Assembly (NCBI RefSeq): GCF_000520955.1
Contig: NZ_JACC01000014.1
Coordinates: 89,925 to 153,924 of the forward strand
DNA from: Aquimarina pacifica
GTDB lineage: Bacteria; Bacteroidota; Bacteroidia; Flavobacteriales; Flavobacteriaceae
DNA: 64,000 nt
Reading direction: 5' to 3'
The notes beneath the pieces are model-generated. The model did no database searches. It was not told the origin of the DNA and saw only the letters and a list, made by a program, of their open reading frames with translations. Below, piece by piece: positions 19,671 to 29,884 of this stretch (position 1 is its first letter; the number at the start of each line of letters is the position of its first letter). The translations under genes and the position numbers were made by a program.

Positions 19671-21014
19671 ATGCAGGCAAAAATAAATACCTTTATGGAA
19701 GAAGTGCGGGCTCGTAACACTCACGAACCTGAATTTTTACAAGCAGTTCAGGAAGTTGCCGAGACTGTCATCCCTTACATAGCTTCAAACGAAATTTATA
19801 ATGGTAAGAATATTCTGTTAAGAATGGTTGAACCAGAAAGAGCAATTATGTTTAGAGTTGCTTGGGTAGATGATAAAGGTGAAATTCATGTTAACAGAGG
19901 ATATCGAATTCAGATGAATTCTGCTATAGGACCTTATAAAGGTGGATTGCGTTTTCATCCCTCTGTAAATATTAGTATTCTTAAATTTTTGGCTTTTGAA
20001 CAAGTGTTTAAGAATAGTTTGACAACGTTACCAATGGGCGGTGGTAAAGGAGGGTCAGATTTTGATCCAAAAGGTAAATCCGATGATGAGATTATGCGTT
20101 TTTGTCATAGTTTTATGAGTGAATTGTATAGACATATTGGGCCAAATACGGATATCCCAGCTGGAGATATCGGAGTAGGAGGTCGAGAAATAGGATTCTT
20201 ATTTGGGATGTATCGCAAAATGAAAAATGAATTTACCGGTGTACTTACAGGTAAAGGGCTTACTTGGGGAGGTTCACTTATTCGACCAGAAGCTACAGGG
20301 TACGGTACTGTTTATTTTGCCCAAAATATGCTAGCTACCCAAGGCGATTCTTTTGAAAACAAAACAGTAGTGATCTCTGGTTCAGGAAACGTAGCTCAGT
20401 ATGCAGCAGAAAAAGCAATTCAGATAGGTGCAAAAGTAGTCACATTATCAGATTCTTCAGGATATATTTATGATGAACAAGGAATTGATGAAGAAAAGCT
20501 AGCGTATGTGATGGAGCTTAAAAATGAAAAAAGAGGACGTATCAAAGAGTACGTAGAGAAATATCCTGATGCAAAATTTTTTAAAGGCCAAACCCCATGG
20601 GGTGTTCAATGTGATATAGCATTACCTTGTGCAACACAAAATGAACTAACAGGCGATGACGCGAAGAAATTAGTAGCAAATGGATGTATCTGTGTCAGTG
20701 AAGGAGCTAATATGCCAAGTACTCCAGAAGCCATTACATACTTTCATAAGTCCAAAATTTTCTTTGCCCCTGGTAAAGCCTCTAATGCAGGAGGAGTTGC
20801 TACCTCTGGATTAGAAATGACCCAAAATTCGTTGCGCTATAAATGGACTCGAGAAGAAGTTGATGATAAACTTAAGCAAATTATGGAAGATATTCATAAA
20901 GCCTGTCTCAAGTACGGAACCAATAGTGATGGATATATCGATTATGTAAAAGGTGCAAATATTGCTGGTTTTGTAAAAGTTGCAGATGCAATGTTAGCAC
21001 AAGGAGTGATATAA
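19671..21014 (+). CDS. gdhA: NADP-type glutamate dehydrogenase
   Basis: Cytoplasmic hexameric-type glutamate dehydrogenase of 447 residues that converts 2-oxoglutarate and ammonia to glutamate. The active-site segment PMGGGKGGSD carries the catalytic Lys126, and substrate-binding GPYKGGLRFH has Lys90. The Rossmann domain holds GSGNVAQYA (about 242-250). Length and motifs match the GdhA small-hexamer class, which usually prefers NADPH; cofactor specificity is not proven by the sequence. It has its own terminator, so it is probably monocistronic and central to nitrogen assimilation. Confidence 0.96.
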   Translation: MQAKINTFMEEVRARNTHEPEFLQAVQEVAETVIPYIASNEIYNGKNILLRMVEPERAIMFRVAWVDDKGEIHVNRGYRIQMNSAIGPYKGGLRFHPSVNISILKFLAFEQVFKNSLTTLPMGGGKGGSDFDPKGKSDDEIMRFCHSFMSELYRHIGPNTDIPAGDIGVGGREIGFLFGMYRKMKNEFTGVLTGKGLTWGGSLIRPEATGYGTVYFAQNMLATQGDSFENKTVVISGSGNVAQYAAEKAIQIGAKVVTLSDSSGYIYDEQGIDEEKLAYVMELKNEKRGRIKEYVEKYPDAKFFKGQTPWGVQCDIALPCATQNELTGDDAKKLVANGCICVSEGANMPSTPEAITYFHKSKIFFAPGKASNAGGVATSGLEMTQNSLRYKWTREEVDDKLKQIMEDIHKACLKYGTNSDGYIDYVKGANIAGFVKVADAMLAQGVI

Positions 21015-21039
21015 CAAAATAGATCAAAATAAATTATAG

Positions 21040-21070
21040 ACCGTTTAGAAAATATCTAAACGGTTTTTTT
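21040..21070 (+). terminator. Terminator of gdhA
   Basis: Perfect 10-bp stem ACCGTTTAGA / TCTAAACGGT with a 5-base loop, followed by seven T, 26 bases after the gdhA stop. Confidence 0.9.
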
Positions 21071-21139
21071 GATAGAGAAATGGATAAGAATAGATTATTT
21101 AGGTTTTGTTCCATATTTTTATAGAAATTAATTTTTAGA

Positions 21140-21679
21140 ATGAAATACATATCTTTTTTGCTATTTCTAATTATATGTATCTCATGCGGAGTAACAAGTG
21201 CGGTACATGATTTTGATGAGCATCAAGATTTTTCTGTATACAAAACCTATAATTTTTATCCCGAAATGGTTTCTGGATTAAGTGAATTAAATCATAATAG
21301 GTTACTTGAAGTTATGGATACTATCATGATTACAAAAGGATTCGAAAAATCAGAAACACCTGATATTTACATAAATTTTAAAAGTACCATTATCAAAGAA
21401 CCCTCTCAGAATCGAATAGGAGTAGGAGTTGGAAGTGGCGGTGGCGGAATAGCAATAGGTATTGGAGGCGACATAGCCATTGGAGGGCCAGCAACTTTTT
21501 TAGAATTAACTACGGATCTTATAGATGTCACTAAAAACGAATTGGTTTGGCAGTCTATTACAGAAAGAAGATTTAACCCTAATGGAGCACCCAATTCACA
21601 AACGATTATTTTTCAAAAAATAATAAAAAAGTCTTTGGCAAAGTACCCCCCACAGTCTAAGAAAAGTAATAGAAATTAA
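21140..21679 (+). CDS. DUF4136-family lipoprotein
   Basis: Predicted lipoprotein of 179 residues. The signal peptide ends in the lipobox ISCG (Cys near 17). The following HDFDEHQDFSVYKTYNFY is the start of the DUF4136 domain, whose function is unknown. A glycine-rich segment (about 94-117, GVGVGSGGGG) forms a flexible or membrane-proximal loop before LVWQSITERR, a second conserved element of the family. It lies 36 bases upstream of recO, which may be accidental co-transcription rather than shared function. Confidence 0.85.
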   Translation: MKYISFLLFLIICISCGVTSAVHDFDEHQDFSVYKTYNFYPEMVSGLSELNHNRLLEVMDTIMITKGFEKSETPDIYINFKSTIIKEPSQNRIGVGVGSGGGGIAIGIGGDIAIGGPATFLELTTDLIDVTKNELVWQSITERRFNPNGAPNSQTIIFQKIIKKSLAKYPPQSKKSNRN

Positions 21680-21715
21680 TGCCTTGGGGTTTGATTTAAT
21701 TATTTTTGCAATATT

Positions 21716-22432
21716 ATGATAATTAATTCACCGGCCATTGTTGTTCACTCGCTGCGATATGCAGAATCAGACTTAATCGTTACGCTATTTACCAGAACCA
21801 GTGGTTTACGATCGTATTTGGTTCGCGGTGTTCTTAAGTCAAAACGGGGAAAACTTCGAGCGTCTTTGTTTCAACCACTTACCATATTAGAGATTCAGGC
21901 ATTTCATAAAGATAAAGGAACCTTAGAAAGAATTAAGGAAGCAAAAGTACTGACTGTATATAAAACCTTGTATGCAGATCCAGTAAAAAGTGGATTGGTT
22001 TTTTTTATTTCTGAGATGATCAAAAATTCGATTCAGGAAGAAGAAGAAAATAAGGCCCTTTATGAGTTCTTAGAATCTTCATTGATTTGGTTAGATACCA
22101 ATACCACTATTGGTAATTTTCATATTACGTTCTTAACAAAACTTACACAGTACCTCGGCTTTTACCCTGATATATCCCATATACAGCTGCCTTATTTTAA
22201 TATGCTAGAAGGAGGTTTTCAGTCAATAAGTAGCACATATTGTGTAGAAGGAGAACATATCACTCAATTTAAGAAGTTTTTAGGCACAACATTTGAGGCA
22301 TGTATGAATATTAGGCTTTCGAAGAGTGTACGAAGTGATATCCTAACTATGCTATTAGTATATTTTGAGTTACATTTGCACGGTTTTAGAAAACCAAAAT
22401 CACTTTCGGTTTTGAACGAAATTTTTAATTAG
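21716..22432 (+). CDS. recO: DNA repair protein RecO
   Basis: RecO of 238 residues mediates RecF-pathway loading of RecA and annealing of SSB-coated single strands. The N-terminal OB-fold (about 1-80) includes AIVVHSLRYAESDLIVTLFTR-type sequence, and LKSKRGKLRASLFQPL is the characteristic basic loop. The helical C-terminal half has only scattered Cys, so the four-Cys zinc finger of some RecO proteins is absent. It is four bases ahead of the TonB-dependent receptor gene, so the two probably share a transcript. Confidence 0.93.
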   Translation: MIINSPAIVVHSLRYAESDLIVTLFTRTSGLRSYLVRGVLKSKRGKLRASLFQPLTILEIQAFHKDKGTLERIKEAKVLTVYKTLYADPVKSGLVFFISEMIKNSIQEEEENKALYEFLESSLIWLDTNTTIGNFHITFLTKLTQYLGFYPDISHIQLPYFNMLEGGFQSISSTYCVEGEHITQFKKFLGTTFEACMNIRLSKSVRSDILTMLLVYFELHLHGFRKPKSLSVLNEIFN

Positions 22433-22436
22433 AATA

Positions 22437-24842
22437 ATGCGGTTATTTATCTTACTTTTTTTTTCAGTATTCTTTATGCTTCCTGCAGAGGCACAAAAAA
22501 TAACGGTATATAGCGCATCTAATAATAAGCCCATTCCTAATGTGGCAATTTACAATAAAGGAAAAACGATAATTACCGAAACAGATTTTGATGGAATTGC
22601 TGATGTTTCTGACTTTTCTGATGACGAAATTTTATATTTTGCCCATATTTCTCATACAACTACAAATATTGCGAAGACCAAAGTTGTAGCAGTACGAAAA
22701 GTATATTTAGAACCCGATGAGAATCAACTTTCTGAAGTCGTTCTTTCTGTTTCAAAATGGGAACAAGATAAGAAAGACATTTCGCAGAAAATTGTCAGTA
22801 TTTCTGCAAATGATATTGCATTATCGGCGCCTCAAACGTCTGCAGATATTTTGCAAAGTAGTGGACAGGTGTTTGTACAAAAAAGTCAATTAGGAGGTGG
22901 GAGCCCGATTATAAGAGGTTTTTCAACAAATAGATTGTTACTCACAGTTGACGGAGTGCGTATGAATACCGCTATTTTTAGGAGTGGAAATGTACAAAAT
23001 GTGATATCTATAGATCCTTTTACTGTCGATAGAACAGAAGTTATTTTGGGACCAGGCTCTGTAGTATATGGTAGTGATGCTGTAGGAGGAGTTATGAATT
23101 TCTATACTGCCCAACCCAAGTTTGCAATAACAGGTAAACATGCTCTAGAAGGAAATGTTATTGCAAGATATGCAACCGCTAGTAACGAAAGGACGGGACA
23201 TGTAGATCTTAATTTAGGGTTTGAAAAATGGGCCCTCTTAACAAGTGCAAGTTATACCGATTTTGATGATTTAGAAATGGGAAGTCATGGGTCTGATGAT
23301 TACCTTAGAAATGAATATGTTGAAACTGTTGATGGAGTCGATGTAATTGTTCAAAATGAAAATCCAGAAGAACAAAAATTTACAGGCTATAGCCAAATCA
23401 ATTTGTTACAGAAAGTACGATTTATGCCTAGCGAAAATTGGGACTTTAATGCAAGCCTATTATATACCACTACCTCAGATTATCCTAGGTATGATCGCTT
23501 AATTCGATATAGTGATGAAGTATTGCGTTCTGCCGAATGGTATTATGGACCTCAGCGGTGGTTCATGAGTAATGTACATGTAACACATAAAGCCAAATCA
23601 GGAATTTATGATAAAATGAAGATTACTGCTGCCTATCAATACTTTGAAGAAAGTAGGAATGATAGAGACTTTCAGAGTACTACATTATCACGAACACAAG
23701 AACAGGTAGATGCCTATTCTATGAATATCGACTTTGAAAAAAAGTTCAGTGAAAAAACCACCTTGTACTACGGATTAGAATATGTACTTAATCATGTCTT
23801 TTCTGATGGTACAGAACTTGATATAGATACTAATGAAGTTGTTGATGCTCCGTCAAGATATCCAGATGGTTCTACATGGCAATCTGCAGCAATATACTCT
23901 AGTATAAAACATGAACTAAGCGAAAAGTTAAGATTTCAGGGAGGATTAAGATACAATCGTATTATACTTTATTCTCAATTTGATGATGAGTTTTTTGATT
24001 TCCCGTTTACAGAGGCAAATATCGATACTGATGCCGTTACAGGAACTGCAGGTTTAAGTTGGTTGCCCAACGATATATTGCAATGGAAATTTAATTTTTC
24101 TACTGCGTTTAGAGCACCAAATATAGATGATGTAGGGAAGATTTTTGATTCTGAAGAAGGATCTGTGGTGGTTCCTAATCCCGATTTGAAACCAGAATAT
24201 GCATATAGCGGAGAACTAGGATTGACAGCAAGTTTTGGTAAGCAGTTTTCTGTAGAATTAGCAACGTATTATACGCACTTAGATAATGCATTGGTAAGAA
24301 GAGATTTTGACCTCAATGGTGATACAGAAATAGAATATAATGGGGTTTTGAGTAATGTGCAAGCAATTCAGAATGCAGCCAATGCCTTTATTTATGGATT
24401 CGAGGCAGGAGTTAACTATAATTTTTCTAAGAACTGTACACTTGCTTCTCAATATACGTTTACCGGAGGAGAAGAAGAATTAGATGATGGTACAATTGCA
24501 CCGTCAAGACATGTGTCTCCTCAATTTGGGACAACACGTTTTACCTATAAATTACCTAAGTGGACTTTTGATGCATCTGCCGTTTATAATGGGGCTTTTA
24601 GTTATGAAGATTTGGCACCATCACAACAAAGCAACGATTTTCTGTATGCCAAAGACGAAAACGGGAATCCTTATGCACCATCTTGGTACACACTTAATTT
24701 AAGGACACAGTATCAGGTGACCAAGAAGTTAAATGCCATTCTCTCTTTAGAAAATATTACGGATCAGCGTTACCGTCCATATTCTTCAGGAATTTCTGGA
24801 GCCGGAAGAAATTTTGTCCTTTCTCTTAAATATGCGTTATAG
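22437..24842 (+). CDS. TonB-dependent outer-membrane receptor
   Basis: Outer-membrane active transporter of 801 residues. Signal peptide about 1-19 (ends AEAQ), a carboxypeptidase-regulatory-like beta-sandwich (about 20-95), a plug domain (about 110-225, with SPIIRGFSTNRLLLTVDGVRM and later VEVILGPGS-like and GSDAVGGV motifs), then a 22-strand barrel. The C-terminus is NFVLSLKYAL, with an aromatic residue near the end. There is no SusD-like partner gene, which argues for a siderophore, haem, vitamin or metal ligand rather than a SusCD glycan system, but the ligand is not readable. It is coupled closely to recO. Confidence 0.93.
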   Translation: MRLFILLFFSVFFMLPAEAQKITVYSASNNKPIPNVAIYNKGKTIITETDFDGIADVSDFSDDEILYFAHISHTTTNIAKTKVVAVRKVYLEPDENQLSEVVLSVSKWEQDKKDISQKIVSISANDIALSAPQTSADILQSSGQVFVQKSQLGGGSPIIRGFSTNRLLLTVDGVRMNTAIFRSGNVQNVISIDPFTVDRTEVILGPGSVVYGSDAVGGVMNFYTAQPKFAITGKHALEGNVIARYATASNERTGHVDLNLGFEKWALLTSASYTDFDDLEMGSHGSDDYLRNEYVETVDGVDVIVQNENPEEQKFTGYSQINLLQKVRFMPSENWDFNASLLYTTTSDYPRYDRLIRYSDEVLRSAEWYYGPQRWFMSNVHVTHKAKSGIYDKMKITAAYQYFEESRNDRDFQSTTLSRTQEQVDAYSMNIDFEKKFSEKTTLYYGLEYVLNHVFSDGTELDIDTNEVVDAPSRYPDGSTWQSAAIYSSIKHELSEKLRFQGGLRYNRIILYSQFDDEFFDFPFTEANIDTDAVTGTAGLSWLPNDILQWKFNFSTAFRAPNIDDVGKIFDSEEGSVVVPNPDLKPEYAYSGELGLTASFGKQFSVELATYYTHLDNALVRRDFDLNGDTEIEYNGVLSNVQAIQNAANAFIYGFEAGVNYNFSKNCTLASQYTFTGGEEELDDGTIAPSRHVSPQFGTTRFTYKLPKWTFDASAVYNGAFSYEDLAPSQQSNDFLYAKDENGNPYAPSWYTLNLRTQYQVTKKLNAILSLENITDQRYRPYSSGISGAGRNFVLSLKYAL

Positions 24843-24979
24843 ACGGAATTTCTATCTGAACTTATTGAGAAATATATTGTATTTTACGATTTTTGCAGTA
24901 CTATTATGTGGCGATTTCTTTAGGATAATTTCAATATGCTCCCTAAGCCAATCTATTAACAAGAATAATATTCTACTTC

Positions 24980-26080
24980 ATGAATAAAATTAACCTAAAT
25001 CTACTTTTAATTATATTAGTAATATTTCTGAGTTGCGAAAAAGACAATGCAGCTCCACAAGAAGAAATTAATCAACCATCTATAGATGAAACCCGTTTAA
25101 TTGAAATTGATGGTAATAAAGATGATATCAATTTTCAAAATGTGGTGAAATTAATAAGTGCAAAGGATTCTATTTTAATATTTAATAAAGGAAATTCTAT
25201 TTTAGAAATTACTGACATTTCTCTACCAAATGGTTTTTCAGCCAATTGGTTAAATGCAGAAATTTCACCTAATGGCTCTAAGTATTTAACTATTACTTTC
25301 TCTCCAGTTGAAGAAGTAGAGTACTCTGGTAATATTGAGTTTTCTAGTAATACCACTGGTGTTTCACCATCGATTTCTCTTAATGGTAAAGGAGTTAGCA
25401 ATATTTATGAAGGAGATGTACAAGTTTTAAGTCAAAAAGAATTAGAAGATTTTATTGACAAGGGCTACGTGCAAATAAATGGAGTCTTTAGTATAGGAGA
25501 TGTTTCGATAGCCTCATCATACGAAGTTACAGATTTGACTCCCTTAGAAAAACTTATCTCTGTAAGAACTTTAGTAATTTACTATCTCACTTTAGAATCA
25601 TTAGAAGGTATAGAAAACCTAAAAATAGACGGAGGTTGGATTGATATAGCATTTAATCCTAATTTAAAAAATTTGAAAGGGTTTCCAAAAAATGAAAATT
25701 CATCTCTAAGTGTTTATCTAAAAGGAAATAAGAACTTAGAGGAGATTAATGATTTAGACCATTTAAAATTATTAAAATCGTTATACATAATTGGTAACGA
25801 AAAACTTGCAAATTTGATAGGGCTCGACAATCTCGAAAGCATTGAAGGTGTTTTAAATATCGTAGATAATATCTTAATTGAAAATTTGACACCACTTTCA
25901 AATCTTCTATCTGTTGAAGGATTCGTAAAGATTAATGAAAATACATCTTTATACGATTTTTGTGGTTTAGTTCCCTTAATTTCTTCTGATGGTGTTTTTG
26001 GTACATTTAATCAGCCGAAGGACAATAGCTTTAACCCTTCAGAATCGGATATAGCATCAGGGAATTGTAAACTTGAATAA
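24980..26080 (+). CDS. Lipoprotein with HYDIN/ASH-like and leucine-rich domains
   Basis: Predicted surface or periplasmic lipoprotein of 366 residues with lipobox Cys in FLSCEKD (near 19). Residues about 40-135 resemble an ASH/choice-of-anchor-D beta-sandwich, with IFNKGNSILEI and ITFSPVEE motifs. Residues about 165-345 are a receptor-L-type leucine-rich solenoid with repeating NLxxLxGL and LKSLYIIGN units. Such proteins are usually adhesins or ligand-binding proteins; no substrate is implied here. It is separated from the TonB receptor by 137 bases. Confidence 0.78.
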   Translation: MNKINLNLLLIILVIFLSCEKDNAAPQEEINQPSIDETRLIEIDGNKDDINFQNVVKLISAKDSILIFNKGNSILEITDISLPNGFSANWLNAEISPNGSKYLTITFSPVEEVEYSGNIEFSSNTTGVSPSISLNGKGVSNIYEGDVQVLSQKELEDFIDKGYVQINGVFSIGDVSIASSYEVTDLTPLEKLISVRTLVIYYLTLESLEGIENLKIDGGWIDIAFNPNLKNLKGFPKNENSSLSVYLKGNKNLEEINDLDHLKLLKSLYIIGNEKLANLIGLDNLESIEGVLNIVDNILIENLTPLSNLLSVEGFVKINENTSLYDFCGLVPLISSDGVFGTFNQPKDNSFNPSESDIASGNCKLE

Positions 26081-26261
26081 CCATTGTTTAAAAAAGTGTA
26101 TGTAATAATGCCTAGGGTTAAGAATCACCTTATTCATATTAGCTGTAATTAAAATGCTTTTTTTAGATAGATGAATATAGTCAATCTGTTTTAAGTAGTC
26201 TATGAACTTTACATTGTTTGTATAGATTAAAAAGCTTTAATTGAATCTAATGCATTAAATT

Positions 26262-26753
26262 CTATTTTTGATGAGCCTTTAGTTTCTCAATCAAATTTGT
26301 GTCAAACTCCTTTTTGAGTTCTGTGATCTCTTTTACATTTTCGTTAGGAATGGCTATAGATAATACATAATGCTTTATTTTCCATCCTACTGTCGTTTTT
26401 TCTAAAACTCCACTACCACGACATATTCCCATTTGTGTATCCAAGAGCTCGTCGAACCATGCTAATTTTGCTTTGTCTTTGACATATATATTTCTATCCA
26501 AGGTAGAAAAACTCCAAGCTTTGCCTTTGTCAAAATATGGTTTGCAAAAAGCTTTGAATTCATCATTTTTCCAATTTTCTGTGGCATCTGTACCAATAAA
26601 AATGGCGTCTTCTGTCATAGAATTAAAATAGGTGTCAAAGTCAGCATTTGCTGCAGCACTATGCCACTTTTCTACAACAGTAGTAATATCCGTTATGTCT
26701 TGTTGCGAAAAACAGTAATTGCAGAGAAGAAAGGATAACAATAGAAAGCGCAT
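26262..26753 (-). CDS. Secreted SnoaL/NTF2-like protein
   Basis: Small exported protein of 163 residues: signal peptide about 1-16, then an NTF2-like cone (SnoaL_3/DUF4440 type) with VVEKWHSAAANADFDTYFN and AIFIGTDATENW. This fold can be a binding pocket or an enzyme; no catalytic residues can be assigned. It follows the hypothetical lipoprotein gene by ten bases, so the pair is probably co-transcribed. Confidence 0.8.
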   Translation of the reverse strand: MRFLLLSFLLCNYCFSQQDITDITTVVEKWHSAAANADFDTYFNSMTEDAIFIGTDATENWKNDEFKAFCKPYFDKGKAWSFSTLDRNIYVKDKAKLAWFDELLDTQMGICRGSGVLEKTTVGWKIKHYVLSIAIPNENVKEITELKKEFDTNLIEKLKAHQK

Positions 26754-26763
26754 AATAGGTGTT

Positions 26764-27303
26764 TTATTCTTCTTCAGTTTCTAATTCTCGTAATAATTCT
26801 TTTTCTATACTCTCTGGGATTGCGAGTGACAGTTCGTTTAATTGAATGATTAAGCTATTATATGCTATTGCCAGTTTTGAGTTGGCTGCCATAATTTTTT
26901 TAGAATCAGGATGCTTCTTTTCAGCTAATAATTTTAATAAACCTGATTCTGTATGCAGTAGGTTAATTCGAGAGCTTATTGTGTTTTTCTTTAGATCTGT
27001 TGATAGATTTTCTTCAAAAGTCATGATTAGAAGATCAAGGCTATCCGTATGCTGATTAACGAAGAAAGGATTTGCAGTATTTAGAGATTTAATAAAGACT
27101 CTTAGGTTTTGAAAATCTTCAAAGTCTTCGAGACTTTTTTCTGCTTCTGGAGACAGCTCTAGGAGTTCAATTTTTATTTTTTCTTTTGACAGACTATCTA
27201 ATTTTGCAATAGGTTCTGTTTTCTGTTCTGTAGAAACAGTTTCATTATTACATCCAGTGCAAAGTAGTATAGTAACAGTGATAAAAAAAACAAATATTCT
27301 CAT
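26764..27303 (-). CDS. Hypothetical lipoprotein
   Basis: Unrecognised protein of 179 residues with a clear lipoprotein signal: basic start, hydrophobic run, lipobox Cys in CTGCNNE. The mature part is helical, rich in Glu, Lys and Leu, and may form a short coiled coil (about 30-110 and 120-179). It lies ten bases upstream of the SnoaL-like gene, suggesting a two-gene envelope unit. No function is proposed. Confidence 0.75.
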   Translation of the reverse strand: MRIFVFFITVTILLCTGCNNETVSTEQKTEPIAKLDSLSKEKIKIELLELSPEAEKSLEDFEDFQNLRVFIKSLNTANPFFVNQHTDSLDLLIMTFEENLSTDLKKNTISSRINLLHTESGLLKLLAEKKHPDSKKIMAANSKLAIAYNSLIIQLNELSLAIPESIEKELLRELETEEE

Positions 27304-27439
27304 GATATAGTATACTGATTTTTAAAAAGACTCAAAAATAGCGTATTTATGGCAATTTTTATTTTTTATTTAATGAAGTGATTTATACTTTTTCAATCGC
27401 TATAAAATGTATTTTTTTACTCAATCCTCACTAGAATAT

Positions 27440-27480
27440 AAAAAGACCATCTCTTATCATAAGAAGGAGATGGTCTTTTT
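27440..27480. terminator. Bidirectional terminator downstream of the M23 peptidase gene
   Basis: Perfect arms AAAAAGACCATCTC (27440-27453) and GAGATGGTCTTTTT (27467-27480). The A and T ends let it work both ways; the gene served is the minus-strand peptidase ending at 27569. Confidence 0.85.
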
Positions 27481-27568
27481 TAAATATTAAATTACTCTTT
27501 ATGTACTAACTAAATCCTTCGGTTTTGCTTCAGTGCATATCTTTGATTTAACATTACAGAGATTTGTG

Positions 27569-29884
27569 TTATTGTTTCACAAATGTTTTTTGATAGGTGA
27601 TTTTTCCGTCTTGAACATGCAAGAAATATACTCCTTGAGCTAACTGACTTATATCTATAATCTCTTGGGTTTCTTTTATTGTATTACTTTTTACTATGTT
27701 ACCTATGCTATTGTATATATAATACGTTGGGTTTGATGTAGAAGTTATTTTTGGGATTTGCAAGTAGATTCCTTTCTTGGATGGATTAGGATATAGGATC
27801 ATGCTCTCTGATTCTTCTTTAATAGCACCGCCGCTGCCTGATCCTGAATTTTGAACAGTTTCTTCTTTCCAATAAAAGGTTTCCCAAGTAAGACTATTGT
27901 TACCACGGGCCCGAACAATACCTTCATTCTCGTTCCACGAAGCTTGCAACCATTTTCCTGAGTGAACGCTTTTGAGAGCCACCATACCATCTCCCATTGA
28001 TAACCATTCAAATCTTTCCTGGCTTCCTTTACTTTCTCCTCTTGGCATTACAGCTGATTGTGCGTCTAGATCCGGAACAGTTACATATAAACCGTTTGCA
28101 AAAGCCTTTAGAGCAATTCCCCCGTCGGGATGTTCTTCTACTAGAAATTTTTCCCAGGCACCTATTTGTGTTCGATCTGCAATAAGCCTGTTATTAGCAT
28201 CTTCTGCAGCAACATATAATTGATCTCCTCCACCTTTTTGCAATGAAATGTATTTTCCGATCGGAATGTCGCTGGTTATGTTTTCAGCTTTGAACTCTAT
28301 ATAATTTAAATTAAAAGATCCTCCATTAATTTTTAATCTAAGGATGTCATTAGTTCCACTTGTTAAATCGATGCCTGATAGCGTGACAGTATCCCAAATC
28401 TGCCAATCCCCCGTTTGAGGAATAGCTATTTCTCCTAAATACGCATTTCCTAATGTAACCTCAATTGATGAGGATATATTATTTTTGGCTGCTATCCTAA
28501 AAGAGATTTCATAAGATCCAGATTGTACGTCACTGATTGTGTATTCTAGCCATTCATTGTCATTGATCCAACCTACATTATACTCACCATCTGTGTCTTC
28601 TGTTGTTTCTATGTCTACGCCTTCATTGGTTCGGTAGGCTTTCCCTTTATTATTAGTCTCTGTGTCTGTATAAGAAATTCCTTCTCCTCCATTATCAAAA
28701 TCTTCTGCTTCAATAATTCCGGGTATGGTATGAGTTGTATATGCAGTTTGATTAGGAATACTAACAGAACCCACAATAAATGTTCTGGTTACTGTTTGTC
28801 CGTTATAGGACACTTCAAACGTCCATTGACCTTCTTCGTCATTAACTGAAATACTGCGATACCAGTAAGAAGAATAGTAATCGCTGGTAAAGTTTTGAGT
28901 CCAACTATAAAATACATCTCCTGATGGTGTATAAATAGAATACTCTGCGTTGGTACCTGTCTGCTGATCTGCAAAATACCCTGCAAAGATGATAAGATCA
29001 TCTGGGTCAAATTGATCTTCAATATTCAGATCCTGTATTCCCGGACAATTATAGAACTCTGGAGCGGCACTATGGGTAAGAATGGTATTGATTTTTGGAT
29101 TTACATATTCTTTTTGGTCAACCCACCAGCTATCTTCGTTTAGGTCGTTACAGGGTCCTTCATAAGGATCAATAAGATTGTTGTTAGCATCATAGGTTTC
29201 AAAATGTAAATGAGGACCTGTACTGTTACCAGAACTTCCTATAACCCCCAAGAATTCTCCTTGTGCCACCGTGTCTCCAACATTTTTTGAAGTAAGACTT
29301 CCACTTTTCATATGACCATACCAGCTCACCGAACCATCGGCGTGTTCGACATATACGGCGTTCCAGAAACTGCTGTTAAAAGAACAATTTTGATCATAAC
29401 TACCATCATTTTTATAGATAATTTGACCAGTCGCTGCGGCAATAATATGGGTTTGATTATCTTCCATTTGCTGCCAGCTAAAAGGCCAGGTGTAGATGTC
29501 AATACCCTTATGATCATATCCACTAGTGGTATCATAGGTTCTCGATCCACAATTATAATCGCTTAAACTATTGGTTGCCGAATCATGATCTACATAATTA
29601 GAAATCGCCCAAGTACTATTATAATCAAACCCTGCTGCTTGTTCTACCGGCCATATAAATTGTACCGTTTGATTTGCCTTAATTGTATGGTATTTATTCG
29701 TTTTCTTAAGTGAAGCCCTGCTTTTTGAAAGAAGATCGAATATGCTTTTCCGTTGTTCTGAACTAAGACAAGCTGTTTCTTGTATATCTCTGGGGTTTTT
29801 CCCTCCATATGACTTTTGAGATATAATACGATCAGGGATGACTAGTATAATAATGGTGAATAGAAGCGGGAGTAATTTTTTCAT
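27569..29884 (-). CDS. Secreted M23 metallopeptidase with CBM6, fascin-like and T9SS domains
   Basis: Exported protein of 771 residues. Signal peptide about 1-22; M23 lysostaphin-like zinc peptidase about 85-245, with ligands His125 and Asp129 (HKGID), His191 (YGHM), and His225/His227 (HLHFE), so the zinc site looks complete. Next are a small beta domain (about 275-375), a CBM6 carbohydrate-binding module (about 383-532, opening IIEAEDFDNGGEG), a fascin-like beta-trefoil (about 545-680) and a T9SS type A tail (about 700-771, SMILYPNPSKKG). Family activity is on peptide cross-links or glycine-rich proteins. The carbohydrate modules suggest targeting to a polysaccharide or cell wall outside the cell. 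It has a strong terminator and appears monocistronic. Confidence 0.93.
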   Translation of the reverse strand: MKKLLPLLFTIIILVIPDRIISQKSYGGKNPRDIQETACLSSEQRKSIFDLLSKSRASLKKTNKYHTIKANQTVQFIWPVEQAAGFDYNSTWAISNYVDHDSATNSLSDYNCGSRTYDTTSGYDHKGIDIYTWPFSWQQMEDNQTHIIAAATGQIIYKNDGSYDQNCSFNSSFWNAVYVEHADGSVSWYGHMKSGSLTSKNVGDTVAQGEFLGVIGSSGNSTGPHLHFETYDANNNLIDPYEGPCNDLNEDSWWVDQKEYVNPKINTILTHSAAPEFYNCPGIQDLNIEDQFDPDDLIIFAGYFADQQTGTNAEYSIYTPSGDVFYSWTQNFTSDYYSSYWYRSISVNDEEGQWTFEVSYNGQTVTRTFIVGSVSIPNQTAYTTHTIPGIIEAEDFDNGGEGISYTDTETNNKGKAYRTNEGVDIETTEDTDGEYNVGWINDNEWLEYTISDVQSGSYEISFRIAAKNNISSSIEVTLGNAYLGEIAIPQTGDWQIWDTVTLSGIDLTSGTNDILRLKINGGSFNLNYIEFKAENITSDIPIGKYISLQKGGGDQLYVAAEDANNRLIADRTQIGAWEKFLVEEHPDGGIALKAFANGLYVTVPDLDAQSAVMPRGESKGSQERFEWLSMGDGMVALKSVHSGKWLQASWNENEGIVRARGNNSLTWETFYWKEETVQNSGSGSGGAIKEESESMILYPNPSKKGIYLQIPKITSTSNPTYYIYNSIGNIVKSNTIKETQEIIDISQLAQGVYFLHVQDGKITYQKTFVKQ

